Source of the DNA: Nonomuraea thailandensis
GTDB lineage: Bacteria > Actinomycetota > Actinomycetes > Streptosporangiales > Streptosporangiaceae
NCBI RefSeq assembly: GCF_024172165.1
Contig: NZ_JAMZEB010000002.1
Coordinates: forward strand, 12,669,501 to 12,733,500
Direction: 5' to 3'
DNA: 64,000 nt
Shown: in pieces, positions 21,263-29,204 of the stretch
How positions within the stretch are numbered: the stretch's first letter is position 1
Layout: each line of letters opens with the position of its first letter
Made by a program: the position numbers and the translations under genes
The notes under the pieces: generated by a model
Databases searched by the model: none
What the model was told of the DNA's origin: nothing
What the model saw: only the letters and a program-made list of their open reading frames with translations

Positions 21263-21670
21263 ATGAAGCCGGCACCTAAGCCCACACCGGAGACCCAGCC
21301 GTTCTGGGACGGCACGGCCGCGGGCGAGCTCGGGATCCAGCGCTGCAAACCGTGCGCGCGGCACTACTTCTACCCGCGGCCGAGCTGCCCCCGCTGCGGC
21401 GGCGACGAGGTCGAATGGGTGCGCGCCAGCGGTCGCGCCACCCTGTACTCCTACGTGATCAACCACCGTCCGGCGCCCGGCTTCGAGGACGAGGCCCCGT
21501 ACGCCATCGCCGTCGTCGAGCTGGAGGAAGGCGTGCGCATGATGACGAACCTCGTCGGCGTGCCGAACACCCCCGAACACCTGGAGCTGGACATGGAGCT
21601 CCAGGTGGTGTTCGAGCGGCGCGGGGACGTCAGCGTGCCGCTCTTCGAGCCCGCCGGAGGCGCAGCATGA
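21263..21670 (+). CDS. Zn-ribbon/OB-fold acyl-CoA-associated protein (DUF35, ChsH2-C-like)
   Basis: 135 residues. An N-terminal helix (TPETQPFWDG) precedes a four-cysteine rubredoxin-like ribbon (IQRCKPCARHYFYPR, then SCPRCGG) and an OB fold (ATLYSYVINHRPAPGFEDEAPYAIAVVEL). Such proteins form complexes with thiolase-fold lipid-transfer proteins, for example the DUF35 part of ChsH2 with the steroid aldolase Ltp2. The following thiolase-fold gene overlaps it by ATGA, which supports a complex. ATG 21263 has a clear GGGGAGG site; the frame extends upstream but through the operator. Confidence 0.88.
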   Translation: MKPAPKPTPETQPFWDGTAAGELGIQRCKPCARHYFYPRPSCPRCGGDEVEWVRASGRATLYSYVINHRPAPGFEDEAPYAIAVVELEEGVRMMTNLVGVPNTPEHLELDMELQVVFERRGDVSVPLFEPAGGAA

Positions 21671-22794
21671 ACATCGTGATCGCCGGCGCCGCCGAGACCG
21701 ACGAGGTGGGCCGCCTGCCCGGTCACTCCACGATGCAACTGCACCTGGAGGCCGCCAGGAACGCCCTGGCCGACGCCGGCATGACCATCCACGACATCGA
21801 CGGAGTCGCCACGGTCGGCACCCCCGGCCCGATCCAGATCGCCCACGCCCTCGGCATCACGCCCGCGTGGCTGGACGGCACGGGAGTGGGCGGCTCGTCG
21901 TTCCTCTTCCACGTCCGCCACGCGGCCGCCGCCGTCAAGGCGGGGCTGTGTCACACCGTGCTGATCACCCATGGGGAGTCGGGGCGGTCGCGGGTCGGGG
22001 CCGGGCGGTTCGGACTGGGGGCCGACTCGCTGCTGGGGCAGTTCGAGCTGCCGTACGGGGTGGTCGGGCCGCCCACCTCGTTCACCATCACGGCGCTGCG
22101 CTACATGAAGGAGACCGGCCTCACGCACGAGCAGCTCGCCGAGGTCGCGGTGGCGCAGCGGCGGTGGGCGCACCGCAACCCGCGGGCCATGTACCGCGAC
22201 CTCGTCACCGTCGAGGACGTGCTCGCGTCACGGCTGGTCGCCTACCCGTTCCACCTGCTGGAGTGCTGCCTGGTGACCGACGGCGGCGGCGCGCTGATCG
22301 TCACCTCCGCCGAACGCGCCCGCCGCTCCCCGGTCCACCTGCTCGGCTCGGGCGAGGCCGCCGAGTCGCCGATCATCTCGCAGATGGAGGACTTCACCAC
22401 CTCCAAGGGCTTCCGCCTGTCGGGCGAGGCCGCGTTCGCCGAGGCCAAGATCACGCACGAGGACGTCGACCACCTCATGGTGTACGACGCCTTCGCCCAC
22501 GTGCCCATCTACGGCCTGGAGGACCTGGGCTTCGTCGGCCGGGGCGAGGCCGGCGCGTTCATCGCGGAGGGGCACACCTCGCCCGGCGGCCGGTTGCCGC
22601 TGAACACCAACGGCGGCGGCCTGTCGTACACGCACACCGGCATGTACGGCATGTTCGCCATCCAGGAGTCGGTACGCCAGCTCCGCGGCGAGGCGGCGGC
22701 CCAGGTGCCGGACGTGGAGGTGAGCGTGGTGCTGGGCAACGGCGGCATGTTCGCCTCGGCCGCGACCCTGGTGCTGGCCAACCGCCTGCCCTGA
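21667..22794 (+). CDS. Thiolase-fold protein (SCP2/Ltp2-like), probable retro-aldolase or acyltransferase
   Basis: 375 residues of the thiolase/SCP-x type. The nucleophile position that is Cys in true thiolases reads GVGGSSFLFH (about residues 72-82), and the C-terminal Cys-x-Gly motif is replaced by VLGNGGMFASA (about 356). The His loop SYTHTGMYG (about 320) is kept. Loss of both cysteines is typical of Ltp2-like aldolases, which split a beta-hydroxy acyl-CoA side chain instead of performing thiolysis. It is coupled by ATGA to the zinc-ribbon partner. The exact reaction is inference. Confidence 0.85.
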   Translation: MNIVIAGAAETDEVGRLPGHSTMQLHLEAARNALADAGMTIHDIDGVATVGTPGPIQIAHALGITPAWLDGTGVGGSSFLFHVRHAAAAVKAGLCHTVLITHGESGRSRVGAGRFGLGADSLLGQFELPYGVVGPPTSFTITALRYMKETGLTHEQLAEVAVAQRRWAHRNPRAMYRDLVTVEDVLASRLVAYPFHLLECCLVTDGGGALIVTSAERARRSPVHLLGSGEAAESPIISQMEDFTTSKGFRLSGEAAFAEAKITHEDVDHLMVYDAFAHVPIYGLEDLGFVGRGEAGAFIAEGHTSPGGRLPLNTNGGGLSYTHTGMYGMFAIQESVRQLRGEAAAQVPDVEVSVVLGNGGMFASAATLVLANRLP

Positions 22795-22861
22795 GCCGGT
22801 GGCACGGGATGGAACGCCTTCCTGGGTAGAGGGACACTCTGACCCGGAGGAGGGATGCGCC

Positions 22862-23113
22862 ATGCCGAAGTTCATGGACGTGCACAGTGGATTCGTCGGC
22901 GCCACCGAGGAGCAGCTTCGCGCCGCGCACGAGCGTGACCTCGCGATCGAGGAGGCGGAGGGCGTGCACTTCGAGCGTGCCTGGCTCGACCCGGATTCGG
23001 GGAAGGTGTTCTGCCTGTCGTCGGGGCCGTCGAAGGAGGCGGTGCTGCGGGTGCACGAGAAGGCCGGGCACCCGACGACGGAGATCTACGAGCTGCCGAT
23101 CGAGGTGGAGTAG
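22862..23113 (+). CDS. SCO4226-family nickel-binding protein (DUF4242)
   Basis: 83 residues: MPKFMDVHSGFVGATEEQL, then GVHFERAWLDPDSGKVFCLSSGPSKEAV and HEKAGHPTTEIYELPIEV, a close match to the DUF4242 ferredoxin-like fold of Streptomyces SCO4226, which binds nickel as a dimer. ATG 22862 follows GGAGGAGGG. It ends the rightward VOC-zinc ribbon-thiolase row and converges on the acyl-CoA synthetase across a terminator. Its role in the pathway is not known. Confidence 0.85.
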   Translation: MPKFMDVHSGFVGATEEQLRAAHERDLAIEEAEGVHFERAWLDPDSGKVFCLSSGPSKEAVLRVHEKAGHPTTEIYELPIEVE

Positions 23114-23125
23114 TCACCGGAAAGG

Positions 23126-23155
23126 GGAACGGGCGGCCCCAGAGCCGCCCGTTCC
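23126..23155. terminator. Bidirectional terminator
   Basis: Perfect 12-bp stem GGAACGGGCGGC / GCCGCCCGTTCC with a 6-nt loop between the convergent DUF4242 and acyl-CoA synthetase genes. Confidence 0.85.
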
Positions 23156-23182
23156 GCACCGATCGGTCCCGCTCGAATCGGC

Positions 23183-25273
23183 TCAGCGCCAAGTGATCAG
23201 CGCGTCGAGGGCCTCGACGCGGGAGCCGCTGACCAGCAGCGGGTTGATCTCCAGGGACTCCAGCCCGTCACCCAGCGACTCGGCGAACGCCGCGACCCGC
23301 GCCACCACGTCCGCCACCGCGTCCAGGTCGGCGGGCTCGCCGCCCCTGACCCCGTCCAGCAGTGCCGCCCCGCGCAGCTCCGTGAGCGCCGTACGCACCT
23401 CGCCGGCGTCCACCGGCAGCACGCGCAGCGCCGTGTCGCGCAGCACCTCCACCCACACCCCGCCCAGCCCCACGGCCAGCGTCAGGCCCCAGGCCGGATC
23501 CCGTACGACGCCGACCAGCAGCTCGATCCCGCCACGGCGCTGCGGCTGGACGAGCACGCCGTCCAGCGACGGCACCGCGGCGACGATCTCCCGGTACGCC
23601 TGCCGCACCTCCTCCGCCCCGCCGAGCCCGAGCCGCACCCCGCCGACGTCGCTCTTGTGCCCGAGGCCCTCGGCCGCCGCCTTGAGCACCACGGGATGGC
23701 CGAACCGCTCAGCCGCCGCGACCGCCCCTGACTCGTCGGCGGCCATCTCCGACGGCACCACCGGCAGCCCGGCGGAGGCCAGCAGCCCGGCGGCCCGGTG
23801 CTCGGCCCACATCCCGCTCGCCCCCTCGGGCGGCGCGACGGCGCGGGGGAGCGGGGCGGTCCGGGACAGGGCCCGCTCGCGCTGCTCCGACCAGCGCACG
23901 GCCGCCCCGATGGCCTGCAGCCCGTGCTCGATGCCGCCCGCCACGTACGGGAACCCGGTCTCCGCCTGCACCCGCCGCCCGAACTCGGTCACGTCGGTCA
24001 GCACGTTGCTCACCACCACGACCGGCACCGGCGAGGAGGCGATCCGCCCGGCGCTGGCCGTGTACATGGCCAGCACCGGAGCCGGATCGGGCGGTGCCAC
24101 CTTGGGCGGCTCCGACAGCAGCATGATCAGGTCGATCCCGGGGTCCGCGGACACCGCCTCCAGCGCCCGGCCGAGCAGGGTCCGGTCGATGAGCACGTAC
24201 CCGGTGACGTCGAGCGGGTTCTGCACGGTGCCGAAGGACGGGACGATCTCCGCCAGCCGCGCCACCGTCTCCGGCGCGAACGGCGGCAGCTCCAGCCCTT
24301 CGTCCTCGGCCCGGTCCGCGATGATCTCCGAGGCGCCGCCGGACGGGGTGACGACCCCGACCCGCCGCCCCGGCAGCGGCCCCGAGGACGCGAGCAGCCC
24401 CGCCGTGATGATCAGATCCTCCAGCGAACGCACCCTGATCACGCCGAGCTGCCGCAGCGCCGCGTCGATGACGTCGTCGTCGCCCACCAGCGCGCCCGTG
24501 TGCGCCTGCGCGGTGTGCGAGGCCAGCCTGCTACGGCCGATCTTGAGCGCCACGATCGGCTTGCCCGCCTCCAGCGCCCGCCGCGCCACGCGCGAGAACT
24601 CGGCCGGGTTCCTGATCGTCTCCAGGAAGAGCGCCACGACCCTGGTCGCCGGATCGTCCACCAGATGGTCGATGACGTCCGTGACGGTCACGACCGACTC
24701 GTTGCCCATCGACGTCAGCAGGCTGATCCCCACGTTGCGGGCCTGCGCGAACCCCAGCACGGAGCTGGCCAGCGCCCCGCTCTGCAACACCACGCCGACC
24801 GCGCCGCGCAGCAACGGCGAGGGGATGGGCAGCCCGTACGGTGTCACGCCGGCGGCCGCGTTGATGTAACCGTTGCCGTTCGGCCCGAGGATCGTCAGCC
24901 CGTGCTCCGCGGCGAAGGCCGTGATCTCGGCCTCCAGCCGCGCGCCCTCCTCGCCGGCCTCCCCGAACCCGGCCGTGAGGATCACGTAACACCGGATCCC
25001 CAGCTTGGCCCCCTCCCGCAGCACACCGAGCACGGCGGCGGTCGGCACCATCACGTACGCCAGGTCCACCCGCTCGGGGATCTCCGTCAGGCTCCGGTGG
25101 GCGGCCTGGCCGTGCACCACGCCACCCCGCGGATTGACCAGGTGAACGGGCCCGGGGAAGCCGTGCGCACGCAGGTTGGCCAGCGTGCTGATCGACCACC
25201 CCGACTTGTCGGTGGCCCCGACCAGGGCGATCGAGCGCGGGTTGAACAGCTCCCCAACCGACATGTGCGTCAT
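23183..25273 (-). CDS. ADP-forming acyl-CoA synthetase (acetate-CoA ligase family), single chain
   Basis: 696 residues: CoA-binding domain (about 7-130, starting LFNPRSIALVGATDKSG), CoA-ligase domains (about 150-440) and an ATP-grasp domain (about 480-690, AAERFGHPVVLKAAAEGLGHKSDVGGV). The phosphorylated-histidine motif reads AHTGALVG near residue 258. These enzymes make acyl-CoA from a carboxylic acid, ATP and CoA, giving ADP and phosphate. Here it is the likely activation step of the pathway. It starts in an ATGA overlap with the acyl-CoA dehydrogenase stop, so the two form one operon behind operator site 4. Confidence 0.9.
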   Translation of the reverse strand: MTHMSVGELFNPRSIALVGATDKSGWSISTLANLRAHGFPGPVHLVNPRGGVVHGQAAHRSLTEIPERVDLAYVMVPTAAVLGVLREGAKLGIRCYVILTAGFGEAGEEGARLEAEITAFAAEHGLTILGPNGNGYINAAAGVTPYGLPIPSPLLRGAVGVVLQSGALASSVLGFAQARNVGISLLTSMGNESVVTVTDVIDHLVDDPATRVVALFLETIRNPAEFSRVARRALEAGKPIVALKIGRSRLASHTAQAHTGALVGDDDVIDAALRQLGVIRVRSLEDLIITAGLLASSGPLPGRRVGVVTPSGGASEIIADRAEDEGLELPPFAPETVARLAEIVPSFGTVQNPLDVTGYVLIDRTLLGRALEAVSADPGIDLIMLLSEPPKVAPPDPAPVLAMYTASAGRIASSPVPVVVVSNVLTDVTEFGRRVQAETGFPYVAGGIEHGLQAIGAAVRWSEQRERALSRTAPLPRAVAPPEGASGMWAEHRAAGLLASAGLPVVPSEMAADESGAVAAAERFGHPVVLKAAAEGLGHKSDVGGVRLGLGGAEEVRQAYREIVAAVPSLDGVLVQPQRRGGIELLVGVVRDPAWGLTLAVGLGGVWVEVLRDTALRVLPVDAGEVRTALTELRGAALLDGVRGGEPADLDAVADVVARVAAFAESLGDGLESLEINPLLVSGSRVEALDALITWR

Positions 25274-26424
25274 TCCCCGATGAGTCCGAGCCGCGCGTGA
25301 CCCTTGATGAGGTTGCGGGCGATCGTACGGCGCTGGATCTCGTCGGTCCCCTCGAAGATGCGCAGCAGGCGCAGCTCGCGGTACCACCGCTCGATCGGCA
25401 GTTCCTTGGTGTAGCCCATGCCCCCGTGGATCTGCAGCACCCGGTCCACGACCTGGTTGGCCATGACGGCGCCGTTCAGCTTGGCGATCGAGGAGGCGTG
25501 CCGGGCGTCCAGGCCCTGCCCCACCCGCCAGGCCGCGTACAGCGTCAGCCACTTGGCCGCCTCGATCTCCACCTGCGAGTCGGCGATCATCCACTGGATG
25601 GCCTGGTAGTTGGAGATGGTCTGGCCCATGGACTTGCGGATCTTGGCGTAGTCGATGGCCATCTGCACCATGCGCTCGGCCGACCCGATGGCGCGCGCCG
25701 GGATCATGTAGCGGCCCTGGCCGATCCACTGCATGGCCAGCTCGAAGCCCTTGCCGAGCTCGCCGAGGATGTTCTCCTCCGGCACCCGCACGTCCTCGAA
25801 CACGAGCGAGGCCGGGCCCCACTGGCCCATGGTGGGGATGGGCTCGGACTTCCAGCCCATCTCGCGGTCCACCAGGAAGCAGGTGACGCCGTGCTCCTCG
25901 GCCACGGCGAAGACCATGACGAAGTCCGCCTCGTTCCCGCCCGTGATGAACGTCTTCTCGCCGCTGATCACCCACTCGGAGCCGTCACGCACGGCCTTGG
26001 TGCGGATGTTGCGGGCGTCGGAGCCGGCGCCGGGCTCGGTGATCGCGAAGCAGGAGCGCCGCTCGCCCTCGATGGTGGGGAGCAGGTAGCGCTGCTGCTG
26101 CTCCTCGGTGCCTGCGTAGAGGATGTTGTCGGCGCTGCCGCCGAACGAGAACGGCACGAACGTGCGGCCGATCTCCATGGCGATGATCGCGGACATGATC
26201 GGGCCGAGGGCGGCTCCGCCGTACTCCTCGGGGGTGTTGATCCCCCAGAAGCCGGACTTCCTGGCCTTGGCGCGCAGGTCGCGCAGGATGTCGGGCTCCA
26301 AGCCCGGGCGGCCCTCGCGCTCGTTGCGCAGGACCTCGGGCTCCAGCGGCATGACCTCCTTCTCGATGAAGGCGCGGACGGTGTCGCGGATCTGGCGTTC
26401 CTCCGGGGTGAGCGAGAAGTCCAC
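25270..26424 (-). CDS. Acyl-CoA dehydrogenase
   Basis: 384 residues, FAD-dependent alpha,beta-dehydrogenation of an acyl-CoA. Features: the N-terminal helix VDFSLTPEERQIRDTVRAFIEKEV, CFAITEPGAGSD and WVISGEKTFITGG of the flavin domain, and the IHGGMGYTKELPIERWYRE / RIFEGTDEIQ end carrying the usual catalytic glutamate. GTG 26424 is chosen from the family start and a GGGAG site; the 39 extra codons upstream run through the operator. Operator site 4 lies 24 nt upstream. First gene of an operon with the acyl-CoA synthetase. Confidence 0.92.
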   Translation of the reverse strand: MDFSLTPEERQIRDTVRAFIEKEVMPLEPEVLRNEREGRPGLEPDILRDLRAKARKSGFWGINTPEEYGGAALGPIMSAIIAMEIGRTFVPFSFGGSADNILYAGTEEQQQRYLLPTIEGERRSCFAITEPGAGSDARNIRTKAVRDGSEWVISGEKTFITGGNEADFVMVFAVAEEHGVTCFLVDREMGWKSEPIPTMGQWGPASLVFEDVRVPEENILGELGKGFELAMQWIGQGRYMIPARAIGSAERMVQMAIDYAKIRKSMGQTISNYQAIQWMIADSQVEIEAAKWLTLYAAWRVGQGLDARHASSIAKLNGAVMANQVVDRVLQIHGGMGYTKELPIERWYRELRLLRIFEGTDEIQRRTIARNLIKGHARLGLIGE

Positions 26425-26447
26425 AGCCGTCTCCCTGGTGCTATTTC

Positions 26448-26462
26448 TAGAATCTTTCTCTA
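26448..26462. promoter_or_regulatory. TetR-regulon operator, site 4
   Basis: TAGAATCTTTCTCTA, in the divergent region between the acyl-CoA dehydrogenase and the tetR gene, nearest the dehydrogenase. Confidence 0.65.
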
Positions 26463-26494
26463 GGAAGACATTCCAACCGTTACGGCTCTGTGTC

Positions 26495-26509
26495 AAGAAT
26501 CTGATTCTA
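26495..26509. promoter_or_regulatory. TetR-regulon operator, site 5 (autoregulatory)
   Basis: AAGAATCTGATTCTA, one mismatch at its left end, overlapping the expected -35 of the tetR promoter (TAGGAT at 26523-26528). Confidence 0.65.
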
Positions 26510-26522
26510 GAATTTCGGCGGC

Positions 26523-26528
26523 TAGGAT
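26523..26528 (+). promoter_or_regulatory. Candidate -10 box, leaderless tetR
   Basis: TAGGAT lies 6 nt before the ATG with no ribosome site. Operator site 5 begins 28 nt upstream of it. Confidence 0.5.
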
Positions 26529-26534
26529 GTCGGC

Positions 26535-27146
26535 ATGGCACGCAAGTCCTCGTGGGAGTGGAGCCGTACGGCGCAGACCCGCCAGAGCATGTTGCAGGCG
26601 GCGCGCGAGGTCTTCAGCGAGCACGGCTTCGCCGAGGCCAACGTCTCGGAGGTCGTCGCCCGCGCCGGCTCCAGCGTCGGCAGCCTCTACCACCACTTCG
26701 GCGGCAAGACCGAGCTCTTCCTCGCCCTGTACGAGGACCACCAGGCCGCCCACGAGCAGGCGTCCGCCTCCAGCGTGGCCAAGGCCAGGAAGGCGGGGGT
26801 CTCCGATCCGGTGGAGCTGCTGATCGCGGGGGCGCGGGCGTACCTCGCGGGGGCGTGGGAGCGGCGCGATCTGGTTCGGCTCTTCATCGACGGCGACGGC
26901 CCGCCGGGCTTCGAGCTCATCCGCCGCACGCGGGGGCGCGAGTGGGTCCGCCAGAACGCGGTGCTGCTGGGCGCGGGGGGCGACCCTCTCGACCGCTTCA
27001 CCGTGGCCGTGCTGACCAGCATCATCGGCGAGGCCGCCCGGGAGGTCGCCACCTCCGACACCGAGGAGGAGGCCCGGGAGGTCATCGAGGCCGCCATGAC
27101 CCTGATCCACCGCCTCGACCCCCTCCGCGCCCTCGACGAAACCTGA
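26535..27146 (+). CDS. TetR-family regulator of the acyl-CoA cluster
   Basis: 203 residues. The N-terminal TetR helix-turn-helix is clear (AREVFSEHGFAEANVSEVVARAGSSVGSLYHHFGGKTELF, residues about 24-62). The C-terminal ligand domain is variable and probably senses an acyl-CoA pathway intermediate. It sits in the middle of the catabolic cluster, divergent from the acyl-CoA dehydrogenase, with a palindrome over its own promoter and five related palindromes at the other promoters. I infer it is the repressor of all of them. It ends at a strong bidirectional terminator. Confidence 0.88.
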   Translation: MARKSSWEWSRTAQTRQSMLQAAREVFSEHGFAEANVSEVVARAGSSVGSLYHHFGGKTELFLALYEDHQAAHEQASASSVAKARKAGVSDPVELLIAGARAYLAGAWERRDLVRLFIDGDGPPGFELIRRTRGREWVRQNAVLLGAGGDPLDRFTVAVLTSIIGEAAREVATSDTEEEAREVIEAAMTLIHRLDPLRALDET

Positions 27147-27356
27147 CCCCTTCCCGCACCTCCCCGCCTTACGGGCGCCGAGACACCGGGACGCCGAGAC
27201 ACCGGGACGCCGGGACGCCGGACGTAGGGCGCTGGTGGACGGCGCGGGGGGATGGCGAGCAGCGCGTTGCGGGGATGGCGAGCAGCGCGGCAGTGGGGCG
27301 GGCACGCCGCACACGGGCGCGCCCCCGCCGGCCGTGACCCGTGGTGAGGCACACCG

Positions 27357-27391
27357 GCGGGCCGGTGGCGGGGGAGGGGTCACCGGCCCGC
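27357..27391. terminator. Bidirectional terminator between tetR and maoC-like genes
   Basis: 11-bp stem GCGGGCCGGTG / CACCGGCCCGC with a 13-nt loop. The rest of 27147-27405 holds only short direct repeats (GACACCGGGACGCCGA units at about 27181-27225; GGATGGCGAGCAGCGCG twice at about 27251-27290). Confidence 0.75.
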
Positions 27392-27405
27392 GGGGAGGCG
27401 GAGGG

Positions 27406-28224
27406 TCAGGTGATGGTGGCGCGTCCCCGGTCGATCACCACGGTCCCGTCGTCCTTGGCCGTCCTGAACAGCACGTCGGCGCCGTCCACCCAGATCGACA
27501 CCGTGAGCGACTCGCCGGGGAACACCGGGCTGGAGAACCGCCCCGACATGGCCTTGAACCGCCCCGGGTCGGAGCCCGCGACCGTGTGCAGCAGCGCCCG
27601 CCCCGTCACCCCGTACGTGCACAGCCCGTGCAGGATGGGCCGGTCGAACCCGGCCCTGGCCGCGAACGACGGGTCGCTGTGCAGCGGGTTGTAGTCGCCC
27701 GACAGCCGGTAGATCAGCGCCTGCTCGGGCAGCGTCGAGTAGGTGACCTTGTGGTCGGGCGCCCGGTCGGGCGGCGTCCACGTGTCGCGCGGCCCCCGGT
27801 CCCCGCCGAAGCCGCCTTCGCCCCGGATGAACACCGAGCTCCGCGAGGCGATGACGAGCTCCCCGGTGGCCAGGTCGACGGCGCGCGCCTCCGAGGTGAC
27901 CAGCGCGCCCGAGCCCTTGTCGTAGATCCCGGTCACCCGTGACGTGGTCCGCACGCCACCGGCCGCGGGCAGCTCGCGGTGCAGCTCGAAGCCCTGTTCG
28001 GCGTGGACGAGCAGGGCAGGGTCGTAGTCGCCGAGCCGCCGCCCCGGGGCCTGGGCGGCCAGGACGGCGAAGGTGGGCAGCACGCGCTGCCCCTTCTCGG
28101 TGGTGAACTCCAGCTCAGAGGTGCCCGCGCCGACGCCGAGCGCGTACAGCATGGTGTCCTTCTCGCTCCACGTGCGCTCGTACGCGGGCCCGTCGATCCC
28201 GATCAGCGAGTGGTCGAGTGCCAT
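27406..28224 (-). CDS. MaoC-family enoyl-CoA hydratase 2 (double hot dog)
   Basis: 272 residues with two hot-dog folds. The C-terminal half carries the hydratase-2 motif YRLSGDYNPLHSDPSFAARAGFDRPILHG (about 180-207) with its catalytic Asp/His pair; the N-terminal half is the inactive partner fold. It hydrates trans-2-enoyl-CoA to (R)-3-hydroxyacyl-CoA, the step after the acyl-CoA dehydrogenase. It lies 6 nt after the SDR gene, which would oxidise its product, and shares operator site 6 through that operon. Confidence 0.9.
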   Translation of the reverse strand: MALDHSLIGIDGPAYERTWSEKDTMLYALGVGAGTSELEFTTEKGQRVLPTFAVLAAQAPGRRLGDYDPALLVHAEQGFELHRELPAAGGVRTTSRVTGIYDKGSGALVTSEARAVDLATGELVIASRSSVFIRGEGGFGGDRGPRDTWTPPDRAPDHKVTYSTLPEQALIYRLSGDYNPLHSDPSFAARAGFDRPILHGLCTYGVTGRALLHTVAGSDPGRFKAMSGRFSSPVFPGESLTVSIWVDGADVLFRTAKDDGTVVIDRGRATIT

Positions 28225-28230
28225 GGCGGA

Positions 28231-29130
28231 TCAGTCCTCCCGTCCGGGGATGCGGCCGTTCGTCAGCGCGTTGGGCGCGGCCTTCTCGACCAGGGCGGGG
28301 ATGACCGAGCCCAGCTCGGCCGGGTCCCACCGGCTGCCCTTGTCGGCCTCCGGCCCGGCGTGCCAGCCCTCGGCCACGCTGATCTTGCCGGCCCGCACGT
28401 TGAAGACGCGCCCGGTGATCCCGCGCGCCTCCGCGCTGGAGAGCCAGACGACCAGCGGCGCGATGTCGTCGGGGTCGGCGCCGGTGGCGCCGGCGGGCAT
28501 GAGGTTCTCCGTCATGCGGGTGAGCGCGGCGGGGGCGACGGCGTTCACGGTGACGCCGTACCGCTCCAGCTCCTTGGCCGCGATGATCGTCAGGCTCGCG
28601 ATGCCGGCCTTGGCGGCGCCGTAGTTGCCCTGCCCCGGGTTGCCGTAGATGCCCGAGGACGAGGTGGTGTTGATGATCCGGGCGTCCACCGGCTCGCCCG
28701 CCTTGGCCTTGTTCCGCCAGTAGGCCGCGGCGTGGCGCAGCGGGGCGAAGGTGCCGCGCAGGTGCACCTTGATGACGGCGTCCCACTCGTCGGCGGTCAT
28801 GTTGACGAGCATCCGGTCGCGCAGGATGCCGGCGTTGTTGACCAGCACGTGCAGGTCGCCGAAGTGGTCGATGGCGGCGCGGACGAGCCGCTCGGCGCCG
28901 TCGAAGTCGGAGACGTCCTCGCCGTTGACGATGGCCTGCCCGCCCATGGCCTCGATCTCCGCCACCACCTCGGCGGCCGCGCCGGACGAGCCGGTGCCGT
29001 CCACCTCCGCGCCCAGGTCGTTGACCACCACCTTGGCCCCCTGCCTGGCGAATTCCAGTGCGTGTCCCCGTCCGATGCCCCTGGCCGCACCGGTGACGAT
29101 CACCACGCGGCCTTCGACGATCCCGCTCAT
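28231..29130 (-). CDS. SDR 3-hydroxyacyl-CoA dehydrogenase (MFE-2/Hsd4A-like)
   Basis: 299 residues, short-chain dehydrogenase. NAD motif TGAARGIGRGHALEFARQG (about 13-31), VLVNNAGILRD near 95-105, catalytic Ser region TTSSSGIYGNPGQ and YGAAKAG (about 163-169). The overall sequence resembles the dehydrogenase domain of multifunctional enzyme 2 and mycobacterial Hsd4A, which oxidise 3-hydroxyacyl-CoA of steroid side chains. ATG 29130 follows a GAGGT site. First gene of a leftward operon with the hydratase; operator site 6 lies 44 nt upstream. Confidence 0.88.
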   Translation of the reverse strand: MSGIVEGRVVIVTGAARGIGRGHALEFARQGAKVVVNDLGAEVDGTGSSGAAAEVVAEIEAMGGQAIVNGEDVSDFDGAERLVRAAIDHFGDLHVLVNNAGILRDRMLVNMTADEWDAVIKVHLRGTFAPLRHAAAYWRNKAKAGEPVDARIINTTSSSGIYGNPGQGNYGAAKAGIASLTIIAAKELERYGVTVNAVAPAALTRMTENLMPAGATGADPDDIAPLVVWLSSAEARGITGRVFNVRAGKISVAEGWHAGPEADKGSRWDPAELGSVIPALVEKAAPNALTNGRIPGRED

Positions 29131-29174
29131 CCGACACCTCGATCCTTGACCGGCTGACGATTTGAATTGGATTC

Positions 29175-29189
29175 TAGTATTAAAATCTA
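29175..29189. promoter_or_regulatory. TetR-regulon operator, site 6
   Basis: TAGTATTAAAATCTA, a weaker member of the palindrome family, in the 74-nt space between the divergent SDR and MFS genes. An extra GGATTCTAG half-site overlaps its left end. Confidence 0.55.
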
Positions 29190-29204
29190 GAAAGGACAGG
29201 GCCC

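Noticed and set aside
20581..29189. Assigning the palindromes to KstR or KstR2
   Set aside because: KstR sites have AAC-nn-GTT with a 2-nt centre; these have AAT-nnn-ATT, and the local TetR protein is the simpler candidate.
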